This document shows positions 11,443 through 22,659 of a stretch of DNA of 64,000 nucleotides, piece after piece. The notes under the pieces were generated by a model. That model worked only from the letters and a program-made list of their open reading frames with translations. It did not search any database and was not told the origin of the DNA. Made by a program: the position numbers and the translations under genes. The first letter of the stretch is position 1, and every line of letters begins with the position of its first letter. Source of the stretch: Earliella scabrosa (Eukaryota; Basidiomycota; Agaricomycetes; Polyporales; Polyporaceae); NCBI GenBank assembly GCA_022605405.1, contig JABYQQ010000003.1, positions 1,984,001-2,048,000 on the forward strand. The letters are read 5' to 3'.

Positions 11443-14400
11443 CAGAGTACTCCGGAGTGTAGCCGACTCCGCTCAGTACGGCAGCTCGGCACGTCACTCC
11501 AAGACCACTCTGCCCACAAGCGATCACCAGCGGGCGCTCAGTGACCACTGGCCTGGGAGCACGCATCTCGCCAGATCGCGGTCACGTTCATGGACGCGTC
11601 GCGCTATCTCGACGCGTCTCATACGCAGGCCTCATCGTACTTCCCTTTGCTCTGTACATCCGTGCTGCCTTCACTGTTTCTCCTGCACCGCCTAGTCTCC
11701 ATTTCATATCGCGTGCCTCACAAGACACTTTAGGGTAGGTTTGGTAGGCTCGGCTAGCTATGTTGTCTGGAAACGCACTGTACTACTACTAGTCGGGTCT
11801 CCTCCGCGATTCATGGTACCCTGTGCCCTTCGATACCATGGAATAGATAAAAGACGAGCAGTTGTGTACAATCTGCCATCCTTGTGGCGTCTTTTCATCA
11901 TGGACATTCCCAACAGCGACCGTTTCTGTCAGTCCTGCGGCTCTCTGGGGCCCTGTGTGTGCGACGTTGTCGACGAGTCCTTGCCAGATTCTCTCTCTCC
12001 CACTACTCCCGCTCCCAATGCATCAAATCCCTCGCCGTCAACGAACTCCAACGCTTACTCGGCTCATCATCTTTCTAATGCCTATCCTTCAGGCCCCTCG
12101 ATGTCAACATTTCAGTTCTCGTCCTCGCCCGCTGGTCACTATCCTCAATATCTGTCCAGTATCTCGCCCTCACATCCGCATCCGCACACATATACTCATG
12201 CTTATCCTGGATCACCATCACCCAATCCTGTCCCTGTATGGTAAGTACACGGTGATACCATCCGACATGGAGTCTGTTACTCATTACCACTTGAAGGCCT
12301 GGGCAATATAGTTACTATCCCCTTCCACAATATGACCCCCATCGAGTCGCTCCTGCCGGCCCATCATCTTCTAGTCAGCTCCTCCCCCAGCCAGTGCTTA
12401 CAGATGCGACTAGCTCAGTAGTGAATGGGAATAACAAGCGAACCAACAGCAACTCCGGTACCAAGGGCAAGCGGGCAAGTAAGAAACGGCGCACTGGAGG
12501 TGCCACTCTCAGCATCTCAGACCATCCTCTTGTCGACCCGAATTGCACTGTAGCTGGACCACCTGCTCTCAATGCAGTCTCATCCGTTCCCCTTATCCCT
12601 GCCCCACTGCAACGGTTCGCACCACTGCCTTCAACGCGTACCTCCGGATCGGAGATCGATGCTAGCGATGTTTGGTACCATATTGTCCATGCTCCGACAA
12701 AAGAAGATCTTATTGCCGTCGACCCTACTAGGCAATCTCGCATCCGCGCTCATCCTCCTAAGAACCACAACCACGTGGCATGTCGGTTCTGCTTGTAAGT
12801 GTTTGACTTGTTCGAACCCATGATCTGCACTAACTGGGCGTCACAGACTCGAACCTGGTGCTGCTTCATGGAGTACCTGGAATATACAGAAGGGACAGAC
12901 CGACACAATACGGAAGCACCTGCGGAGCCGCCACTACAGAGAGTGGTCCGAGTCCGTTGTGACTCATATGCTCAAAGGCTGGGAAGGGCTCGGATTCAAG
13001 GGCGACATGTCGGGGACCGCGGGACAGCCTCAGGATTCCTCCCGCACCCCACGGCCTCGTGAACCATTCACGCCCTCCGGGCTGGAGCGCCGTATTGTGC
13101 AGTTCATTGCTCGTGGTGATCACGTACGTCATTGAATGATTATCTGCGTCAAAACTTACTGACGTCGACCCTGAACAGTCCATCAATATCGTCGAGGATC
13201 CACTCTTCCGAGAAATCATCATGTATGCAAGCATGTCACCGAAGATTCTCAGTAACTGTGATATCCTCCATCGCACCCATGCCCGCGACCTGCTCATCAA
13301 GGAGTATGAACGAGAGATGAAGTTACTCCGAGAGGAGCTCAAGGTGAGTCTGAGATCCGTCATGGCGGTGGCACAGCCAGCCAGCCGCGCACAATGTGCT
13401 TACTTGGTTCTATTCTCTAGGCGGCTTGCGGGAGGATCTCGTTCACATGCGACATGTGGTCGAGTGCAGTCCTCCGAGCGTTCCTTGCAGTAACGCTCCA
13501 CTATGTTACGGAGAACGGCAAGAAGGAGCTTGAGATTCGCTCGCGGCTAGGCGCGTTCCGGCACGTGCTGGGTGCGCACACAGGCAAGAATCTCGCTGAA
13601 CAATTTATAACCATTGTCAAGGAGCTCGGGATCCTGGATCGTGTATGTCTCCTTTCTACCTCGTTATGTGCATGATCTCATAGTATCTCCGTTGTTGCAG
13701 ATCGGTTGCATTACTCTTGATAATGCGAGCAATTGCGACACTATGATGGCTGACCTCACGGTGCTTCTCCGGGAGAACAACATTGAGTTTCATCAGGAGG
13801 GAAACCGGGTCAGGTAAGCTGTATACTTACAACATTCTCAGCAGATATCTAATGACACTTACATTGATAGATGCTTTCCGCACGTTGTGAATATCTGCGT
13901 CAAGCATGGCTTGAAGGCCCTTACCCACACCGACGACTCGGAGCCTGCCGCGACCGAGAGTGAGTTGGCCGCAGTTAGAGAGCTTGCCGGAGACGAAGAG
14001 GTCGAGGAAGACGAGCTCGAGACGGTCGACCGCAACTCTGCTGCTCGCTCCAATCCGGCGCTTCAAGCCGACGTTGAGTATGCTCAGGCCCTTCAGAATG
14101 ACCCCGTCAAGATGGCACGTCAGCTCGTAAGCGCATGTCGGGCATCCGGACAACGGCGTGCGGAGTTACAGCAAATCATCAAAGATGGCAACCGTATGAA
14201 CGCTTTCGGTGAGAAGCCTCTTCCAGAGCTTCAACTCCTCCGTGATGTCGACACGCGTTGGTCATCAACGCTTCTCATGATCAACCGCGTCCTCACGCTC
14301 CATCCTGTATGTTCACGCACGATTAGTATGACCTTCATTCGACTGATGTTCATGCTATAGGCCATCCAGATTATGCTAAGTCGTCAGCATAATCACGCTT

Positions 14401-15924
14401 TCGCTCATAATCTGCTCAATGCGTCGGACCTGGAAGTTCTTCAAGATATCCGGAAGTTTCTGTTTGTCCCACACATGGTCCAAGAAATTCTCTCGGGCGA
14501 GCAGCATCCAACGGCGGCAGTCGTTCTCCCGCTCTATGAGAATCTACTTGACATGCTCCAGACTGCCCGACAGAAGCTTCCGAAGATTGGTCATGCAATC
14601 GACGCTTCCATTTCGGCCCTAAAGAAGTACATGGACAAGGCGCGGCAGACAAACGTGTATGCTTTAGCCATGGGTACGCTACACTGTCACCGAAGCTTGC
14701 GAGTTGTCGCCATTTATATTAGGATGCTAATATCATTTTCGCAGTGATCAATCCTTCTGTCAAGTTCAAGTGGCTCGAAACGAAGTCCCGGTGGACGCCT
14801 GCTCAGGTACAGCATGCCCGTCAATGCGTCATTAATGCCGTGAGTGACAGAACTCAATCACCATGAGGACTCGAGCTGATCCTCCTGCCAGATGCTCAAA
14901 TTCCGCAAAGCCGCTAGGGAGACAACATCATCTCAATCAGGACCATCCACCTCATGCCCGTCTGCATCGGGTCCCAGTTCTGCCACGCCGCCGCCGCCCG
15001 TCAGCCGTTCGAACAGCTTGGCATCTGTCGCATCCTCCAGCTTCAGCACACCCACTACTCGCAGCAATGGCCCAACCATGCACTCCCTATCAACACTTGG
15101 CCGCCGATTCTCGGCTATGTTTGAGCAGGATGCTGCCGACGTATCTCAAGGTGGACACGAGGAGATGTCCGAATCCGACCCAACACCAGCTTCGTCTGGC
15201 ACCGCGACAGCTGAGACAGAGGAAGAGCGCCGCCAGCGTCTCGACGCTGAGGACCTTGCAGCAGTTCAGCTTGAGCTTGAGGAATACGAGCGCCATGACC
15301 TAGAACAGGACGGCGTCAATCTCCTCGCATTCTGGCAGGTACGTTATGTTTCCAAGCAGAGACAACATCTCTCAGGCCTAACAATGACTGCAGGAACACC
15401 GCACAAAGTATCCGCTACTATACAAGGTTGCTCTCGACATTCTCCCCATTCCGGCATCAGCAGTAGCATCTGAACGTGTCTTCTCATCAAGCAAGGAGAC
15501 TGACACCCTCCGCCGGGCGGGACTGGACGGCGCCATGATGGAAGTCCTGCAAGTTGTCAAGTTCTCGCTCAAACAGCGTCTTCGTGAGGGCGTCGGGCCG
15601 CAATTACTTGCACAGGAGGAGGACCTCCAGGACGAGCTAGTAGCGCCCGCCGAAGCTCCTCTCCTACTCCGCGATGGCCGTCTCGGACAGGTATTGCATG
15701 ATCTATACGGGGCAAACTCGTCCTCCGAGCCCTAGTTAGATTTCGGTAGCTACTAGGGGAGTGTACTAAGTGGTAGAAGTCAATGTACAGCCGTCCCCGC
15801 ATAGGCGTCCGATTAAGGAAGGTCCTCATGTAAGCCGTCGCGTACACTCCAGCACACTCCGAGTGTGTCCGTGTTGATAGCCGACACTCCAGAGCGACTC
15901 CGACTCCACTCCACGGCAACACTA
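11426..15924 (+). mobile_element. Complete hAT-superfamily DNA transposon
   Basis: The 4,499-bp element is bounded by inverted ends beginning tagtgttgccgtggagt (17 bp identical; then imperfect matching with scattered ggagt/cggagt motifs over about 40 bp). It is flanked by a perfect 8-bp direct repeat tgtacata at 11418-11425 and 15925-15932. The 8-bp duplication, ends starting TAGTGTTG, and the encoded transposase with BED finger and hAT dimerisation domain all agree on the hAT superfamily. Identical target duplications and an uninterrupted transposase point to a recent insertion. Confidence 0.95.
11900..15735 (+). CDS. hAT transposase, intact (1,077 aa)
   Basis: Cut-and-paste transposase acting in the nucleus on the ends at 11426 and 15924. 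Eleven exons: 11900-12240, 12312-12794, 12847-13123, 13179-13343, 13421-13642, 13701-13813, 13871-14306, 14361-14673, 14745-14839, 14892-15338, 15394-15735. All introns are GT-AG and the sum is 3,234 nt with no stop. The N-terminus has a Cys cluster (FCQSCGSLGPCVC) and a Ser/Pro region, a basic KRASKKRR signal, then a BED-type zinc finger at about residues 231-301 (CRFC...HLRSRH). Catalytic-core motifs are FTCDMW (Asp433), TLDNASN (Asp503) and DVDTRW. The C-terminal dimerisation block reads ILPIPASAVASERVFS, at about 980. A Ser/Pro/Glu-rich linker (most of exon 10) sits just before that block. The ATG follows an AT-rich agataaaag sequence about 55 bp upstream. No breaks were seen. Confidence 0.93.
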
Positions 15925-15932
15925 TGTACATA
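15908..15932 (-). repeat. Right terminal inverted repeat and target duplication of the hAT element
   Basis: The complement of 15908-15924 equals the left 17-bp end, and tgtacata follows at 15925-15932. Confidence 0.95.
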
Positions 15933-16858
15933 CATAGTACGTACTTACGCGCTGTCAAGGTCTCGATATCCGTCGTCGCATGTTGATATTGGATCTCAGT
16001 CCTCCGTCATTGCGGGCGCGAGTCGCGTCGCGGCGCGCCGTTTCGCGCCCCTCACTCGGTCCCGACGAGAGGCGGGGGCTAGAACGTTCACGGGTACTAC
16101 TTACTGCTCATGCACATGCTGTAGTTCTGGAATCTGATCACGACCACGCACCAGTCTGACATGTCCGACGTCTCGATCGCCACGCCAACCAGCCTGAGCC
16201 AGCTAAGTAGTGCCACAGGGGCGCGCGCGATGCTCGAGTGCCCGACTAGGCCGCCGAACGTGTCGGGGGCTCGGAGCGAGCTCGAGGGGCCTCTCATCGT
16301 GCACATCGTGCGCGCCGAGCACGCCGGCCGGAATGGACGCGGAAGGCGATTGCGCTGGGTGAACGATGAGCAACCACTTTGGCTCATGATGCATGGGGCT
16401 CGAGGGCTAATCACCTTGGACCAATTACCCTGGCAGGTGCAACCGGCGTACATAAGAAACTCACCGAGGGATTGGATCGAGACGGTCGAGGACAGTGCAT
16501 GAGCGCGAGAGAAAGGAACGAAGACAGGTCAGATCTCCAGCCTCGACAATGGGCGAGTACTACACTACTGTACATATCCAGGTATCTTGGGGAACGAGAG
16601 CAATCGACAGAAAGGGGACCGCCCGGGCGGAGAATGGAACTACCAATAGAAAACATCCAGCACACCAGCAACAGCAGCGAGCCCAGCGGTATCAACAGCG
16701 AACAACGACGACACGAGAGATGGTAAATGGGAAAACGGAGCCATAGTGCGGTAATGTACAGTGCAATGAGAGGCATGAAATTTCGTATGCGGCGGGTAAC
16801 GGCGGGGAAGAGAGAGGAAGACTGGCACAGAGCAAGGAACCGCTCACCCCGCAGGGTA
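15933..16858. other. Intergenic; one small open frame of uncertain status
   Basis: This lies between the transposon and the 3' end of the minus-strand Ser/Pro-rich gene. A plus-strand frame at 16161-16502 (113 codons, ATG start, MSDVSIATP...WIETVEDSA) is free of low complexity but has no recognisable domain and no conserved context. It may be chance in GC-rich DNA. Confidence 0.3.
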
Positions 16859-18385
16859 CTATGCACTCATAGGGATACCGCTCATTCCGCTGATGCCCTT
16901 GAGCACGGAAGTGGACGCGCGGAAGATGGTCCCTGGGAGTGCCAAAAGCGGCTTCTTCCTCGAACCGGGCGACTCGAGCGTGGATGTCGAACGTGCATGC
17001 GCCATTCGGGGCGACGACGTCGGGGAAGACGTAGGCGAGTCCAAAGATATCCCGCGCCCGTGCCCGTTCCTGGAATAAGGGCCGGCATAGTACGGCGAGG
17101 GAGCCTCCCTATCCGGGATGGGAACGGAGGGCGTGAGCGTGATGGGAGAAGACGAGAAGGTATGGTCGAGGCTCAAATTGAGGAGAGACTCTTCGGGGGA
17201 TGGAGATGGGGAAGGTTTCGCTGGGACAGGGGGAACCTTCTCGGCCGTGACCATGTGCACGGCGTGGATGACACGAGTAGAGGGAAGGTTGGTAGACGAG
17301 CCTCTGGGACTGGGTATAGGCGTACGTCGCGGAGAAGGTCGGAGCTCGTCTTCCTCCAGTATGGGGGGTGATAACGCATGGGGATGAAGATCGGGAAGGA
17401 GTCTTGCGCGGCTCGGATGCACTGCATCAGGCAAAGAGAGTGCACGGCGAAGTGGGATTTCTTCTACCTCTGAGGATGCACTCGCCGAGGTGGTGGGTAC
17501 CTGGATCGTGAACGCAGTGAGCGCGTCCATGTCGGTGGACTTGCGACGTTGATCGACTTCATCCACAGCGACAATCGCATCGAAGCCAGGCATGGCGTCA
17601 CGCACGCAATGGCGCGTGCGGGAGGGCGTATGTGCGTCGGAAAGGGACTTGCGACGCCGGAGTGCACCGCGAGAGAATCGGATCTCCCAGTGGTCGCCTT
17701 CTTTCATGCACTTGTCGATTGAAGGATAACATTGGGCGCAGCATGACCGCAAGGGGATGGTGACAGCGTCTGGGTGAACGGCCACGGGGAGAGAACCGCG
17801 CCTTGGGCGCCCCATGGGGCGCGGGGGCGACGCGGGGGTACCGGAGGAGGACGGGTCGCCAGAATGCACTAGACACGAGACTAGTGGCCTGCTCGCGGCG
17901 TCACGAGAAGGCGACCGGGTCTTGGTAACGATACTGTTTCAATCAAGCAAGTCTCGGTACTTTTCCGACACATGAGGAATAGTGAACGGAGGGAGAACGG
18001 ACCTCGGAACTGAAACTTTGAATACGACGTGGTCCTCGAGAGGCTCGTCCTCAGACTCTGAGACTACGGATGGGCTGCGCTTGCGCTTCCAGAGCGGAAG
18101 ACTGTAGGATTTTGTGACGAGACGGGGCATCCTTGACATGGGAAGAGGGTCTGGAATGAGGACGCATTCCTGGTCGAAGCGGACCTTGGGCGTGGGCGGG
18201 ACATCGTCTGCGGCCGAGGATGTGGTGGCGGTCGAGAGGGAGACGAAGGAGGGGGAGAGGGGGAGGTCTGGAGACATGATGGGGGTGGAGAGGAGGAGAG
18301 ATGGCCATGGCTTGGACCGGTGAGAGACTAAATCGAAGGCGTTCTGGGTCACAAGGCCGTCTCCCATCTTCGCTCCGCCTTCCAT
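16859..18385 (-). CDS. Ser/Pro-rich protein of unknown function
   Basis: Two protein-like frames lie in tandem: 18385-17939 (MEGGAKMGDGLVTQNAFD...) and 17869-16859. The second holds a short Cys-containing conserved-looking segment (IPLRSCCAQCYPSIDK, then WEIRFSRGALRRRKS) followed by long Ser/Pro/Arg-rich disordered sequence and a C-terminus LPGTIFRASTSVLKGISG. Removing a 201-nt GT-AG intron (donor at 18002, acceptor at 17802) joins them in phase as KVSVPR-RGSLPVAV and gives 441 aa. That join is my inference, because the first frame otherwise ends in TGA. An alternative start is the Met at 18367. No function can be assigned; phospho-regulated scaffold-like proteins have this look. Confidence 0.6.
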
Positions 18386-18858
18386 TCCTGGCGCCCCATC
18401 ACACGTGACCGCGTACCGCCGGCTGTGTGCGCTCCACCGCCAGCGTCGCCCCGCCACCGCTGCGGCTCCGCGCTGCTGCTAAAAGGCTATCACCCCGCCC
18501 GACGCGCCCCCGACGCTCCCCGACGAGCGCAGCAGCCCGTCCAACGCCCGCCCTCTCACAGGCGCAGTGGCCAGAGACTTTCCGCCGCGGTCTCCAGGGA
18601 CGAATCTAGACACTCTTGTCCGTGTTCCAGATCGCGCCTCCGCGTCCATGAATGTCACACCCGAACACGCCCATCGCGACCGCCCGCTTGGCCTATCACC
18701 GCCCTCGCCTTCGTCTCAGCATCCACAAATACATAAGGGATGCCGTGAACCCTGCGAACAGACACTACTCGTACATTCTATCGCAACAGAAGCGGACGTC
18801 TCACCCTCCTCCCGTAGACAGCCGCGTACACGACCCTGAGCCATGCTGTTCCGAAGCT

Positions 18859-21800
18859 CTACGCGACATAGAAGTACCGGTTCTTGTCCTCGTCATCCCG
18901 ACGAAGGTACTCCTGCTCAACCAGCCCTTCGATCCGCTTTTTGATCATTGAAACCTCGGGCACGAAATGTCTCTTGACCGCCTCGATCGTCGCCGTCTTC
19001 AGCTGCTCGTACGTCAGCTCCTTCTTGCCCTTCATCACGCGCACAATTGCCGCGTCCAAAGCGTGCTTCCGGTCTTGCTCAATCGAACTCTGTGTGCGTT
19101 TCGTCTCTTCAGCCTGCAAGTTGACGTGAGTCAGAAGCTCGCCCTCTACATCCATTTGCGACCTACAGTCTCTTTCGCCTGTATCGAGTTGATGTGAATT
19201 TGATAGCGATTATCTGTGAAGTCTGCGGCGAAGCGGAACGTGTCTCCAGGCTTAACGTCCTTGCTCAGTGGAGTCTTTCTCAACACTCGCTTCTTGCCTA
19301 GTGCAAGACTCTGCAGCGTGCGCTGCAACTCGGCGTTGTCTGACAATGAAGCTTCAGTGGAAGGTGAACTAATGGATCGAAGCTTGGGGTATACCTAGGC
19401 GTGTCTGATCCTTGATCTCCGTGTACGACAGCTCGTCGTTGTCGTTGAATAGCAGTAGGATGACCGCTTGATGCAGACTGACAGAAAGCTCCTTCTCACC
19501 CGACGTGAATCGTGCTTTCATCGTCACGGTGCCCAGCGCATGGTCCCAATCGAGCTTGCGCCCCTTATACTTGCTCTTGTAGTACGCCAAGAACGCGTCC
19601 AAGTCCTTCTGCATCTGGAAACATGATATCTCAGAAACGAGTCAGCCATGGTCGTGTGCATCGCGACGTACCCAGCTGGGAAGGTCGATGTTGGTCTGGC
19701 GGGCGGCGAACGGCCACGAACTGCGCTGGAGGACCATGACATTCAGCTTCTGCGCGTTCGGAGAGCCCCCAAACTTCTCCGGATTCTTCAGGAACTCGTT
19801 CATGAGCTCGCGCGATACCGACAAGTCGTTGAACATATGGTCGCCCATCCCGAACTCGGGGTCATACTCTGTCCATTGCCAGTCCATGAGCCTGTCTGCA
19901 TACAGTTACAGCGAAGCCCCAGGTAAATACTTACGTTCCTTGAGTTTCTTCAATACGGCTTTCTCGAAGTCGTCGCTTGCACTCCGTCCCAGCAGCAGCC
20001 GCTTCGCCAGCGCACGCTGGTAGAACGTCCGGAAGACGTCCATGTCGTCTGTGAAGCGATAGAGCGCGAGCACCCGATCCAACAGCCCCTCGTACTCCTC
20101 ATCCCGCTTCTCCTTTTGCCCGCGGCGCAATTCCTTGTCCATCTGTTTCGCGATCATCTCTGCGGGCTTATTCCTTCGCGCCTTGAATCCAGCCTGGAAG
20201 GCATCGATGAGCCCGTAGCTGAAGTCGCGGTTGGGGACCCCGTATGGCTTATTGGGAGGTCGCTCTATGGGGTTGTCTTGCCTGATTGCAGACGAGGACG
20301 CCGTGGGCTGATTGGATGGGTGAGACGGGGTCGAGATGGGGTCGACAAAGACCGTCTGAACGAGGTCGTCCGCGAAAGCTTTGAAATCCAGAAGACGTTG
20401 GACCATCTCCTCGTCGCGCTCGGTATCCGTCACGATCTCTTTCACATATTGCTGTGCTATGGTCAGTAGACTATACCGCTGATGTATACGGCTAGATACT
20501 TACCTGAACATACGATTTGAACGCGGCGCTGAGAACCTTGAGCCCGCCCACGCTCGAAAAGATCTTGTATATGTTCTGAGTTCGTTCCTTGTTCTTCTCC
20601 TCGAAGTATACCTTGAGGGCTGCACGATGGTCAATTGTTGCTCTCAAACCAAGCAAGGATAATACTGACCATCCTTCGCAAGCCACGGCAAACGACCTGT
20701 GACGAGCGCACTCTGTGCCGTGTCTTTCACTGGCGGAACACTTTTGACCAGTAGCACCGCTTTGGCACGTTCACTTTCTTCCTTGAGCCGTGCGTCGTGG
20801 TGAGATATGAATTCGGCAGCACTCTTCGCCTGTTCAACGAGATCGTTGGATTCTTTGGTGTAGAATGCATGGGTGAGGTTGAGGTACGTCGACTCGATGA
20901 TGTCGTCGTAGAGCCCGAACGAATACATGTGTTGGACGAGGTCCACGACAGTCTGACGGAGATCATGTTCTCCTCTGCCCAGTGCAACGAGCTGATCAGT
21001 CGACCAACAGTGCGAGAGAGCAAGGAGTTAGCATACCGCGCCTGTCTCTCCGCCTCGAGCCAGTCTGCAAGACCTTCAACAATCGCTTGCGTGATATGAG
21101 CACTCCGTATGACAGCATTGGTGAACATTGCATATGCGAGCTGTCTGGTGTCACAACGTCAGCTTCAGCACACTCTGTCAACACCAATATCGATGCCGAC
21201 GCACTTGATACGGATGCTGTTCTTCTCAGCGGCGTAGAGCGTATCGAGGTATGCTAAGAGGGACTGCAAGAGAGCCTGACTTGACCGTAAGGGGACTTGG
21301 CTCTACCACAGAGAAGGGGACACTCACCACTTGTTTCTGGAACCATGCACAGTGCTCGGTGAACGGGATCAGCCATTCAACACTCTTGCGCGGGTCATTC
21401 ACAAGCATCCTCTCCAGCTGCCCGACACATCGCTCCAACTCCATCTTCACCACGTCGTACAAGCCTTCGCCCTTTCCCGCTTCTGCCACCACAGCGCGAC
21501 ATGCGCGGGAGATGCGGTCGTATGTCGCTGGAAGAGTAGCACCTTGAGGTGCTGTATTGTCCTCTGGAGTAAGGAGGATCTTGACCGTCCTCCTCACGAG
21601 TGCATAGTCTGCGTCATATGCTGACTGGGGTGTCGGTTTCACTGTGACAGTAAGCGTTCGATCGTTCAGCTCATGGTCGATCATGGACTCCATTCTCACC
21701 TGGATGCCCAATGATACGCAGAATAATGGGACGTCCTCTATCGGTAGGGTCTGCGGCCCCTGCGCTCCCCGCAAGTGAACTGGATGAAGCGGACTGAGTA

Positions 21801-21952
21801 TCAGAGGAGAGGTCCAGACGGGCAATCTTGCGCGGGGGAGAGGCGGACCGAGATGTGTCTCTTGTGCTCGCGGTCGTCGATGAGTGGGCCGAGAGCGCGC
21901 TGAACGCGTGCGACGTCTTTGGCAGGGTCAAAAGATTGAATACGTCGGTCAT
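18859..21952 (-). CDS. cul4: Cullin-4 family scaffold of a cullin-RING ubiquitin ligase
   Basis: Cullins hold a RING protein (Rbx1) at the C-terminus and substrate adaptors (DDB1 for cullin-4) at the N-terminus. About ten exons read through the whole family length. The start at 21952 begins MTDVFNLLTLP, followed by a Ser-rich leader containing PPRKIARLDL. Exon 1 ends at 21700, exon 2 is 21641-21328 and exon 3 is 21263-21205. Later exons give FSFGLYDD-like cullin repeats, the cullin homology core (LYRFTDDMDVFRTFYQRALAKRLL and YYKSKYKGRKLDW), and the winged-helix tail with the neddylation-site region IVRVMKGKKELTYEQL, ending KNRYFYVA at 18859. The Ser/Thr-rich basic N-terminal leader fits CUL4 better than CUL1 or CUL3, but the subfamily call is by eye. 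No frame breaks seen. Confidence 0.9.
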
Positions 21953-22659
21953 CGTGAAGGCGTCGCTCGGACAGTGCTCGCGCGGTGGACAACAGAGCCA
22001 GAGACTTGGGTGCCCCGGCCGTGAGGACGCCACCGTCGCTGCCGATTACACAAGCGGGCACGGGCGCTCCGCCCTCGTGCGCTTCTTCTTTTGGTAAGTG
22101 TCGTCATTTGTGCAAGACCACAACGAAGTTTACAAGGTGGCACAACAGAACATTTAACCGCACCGTGATGGTTGTCGTAGGCTTGAGGTGGTTGTGCAAG
22201 GATACAAAGCGTCATGGCGCATCACTGCTTACGGTGCAGTTGATGCTGCAAGCAATTGCGTCCATACATGATACTAGTATCTCAATGCTTGACCAACACG
22301 TCAAATGGCGATATACAGTACACACATAGCATCGTGTCAGATCGATGGCTGGACTCTGCTGCTCTCAATTTTCGCTAGGCATTGATCACCAACGATGCCT
22401 GGTGCGTGGTTCCTCTTTGACACCGTACACTTGTGCCACAAAAACGAAGACATTTTCGACAAATGATAATTCATGCTACATGTGCAGGAGATTCGATACT
22501 GATACATACAAACCAGGACGCCGAAGACATGGCAGCAAGAACACAGGGGAGAGCATGTCAGGAGAGACCAGCCGCACAGACTCGGAGAGAGAGCACCGGG
22601 GAGACGTAGCCAGATAGCCATAGCAGGAAGCGAGAAGGACCAGAGGTAACTCGAGGCAG
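21953..22659. promoter_or_regulatory. Spacer between ZIP4 3' end and cullin-4 start
   Basis: This 707-bp spacer separates two genes on the minus strand, so it should hold the ZIP4 terminator and the cullin-4 promoter and leader. No other coding sequence was found. No clear TATA or CCAAT element was identified. Confidence 0.5.

Noticed and set aside
18425..18951. Plus-strand Pro/Arg-rich frames between the Ser/Pro gene and the cullin
   Set aside because: Composition-driven; the last part is antisense to the cullin-4 last exon.
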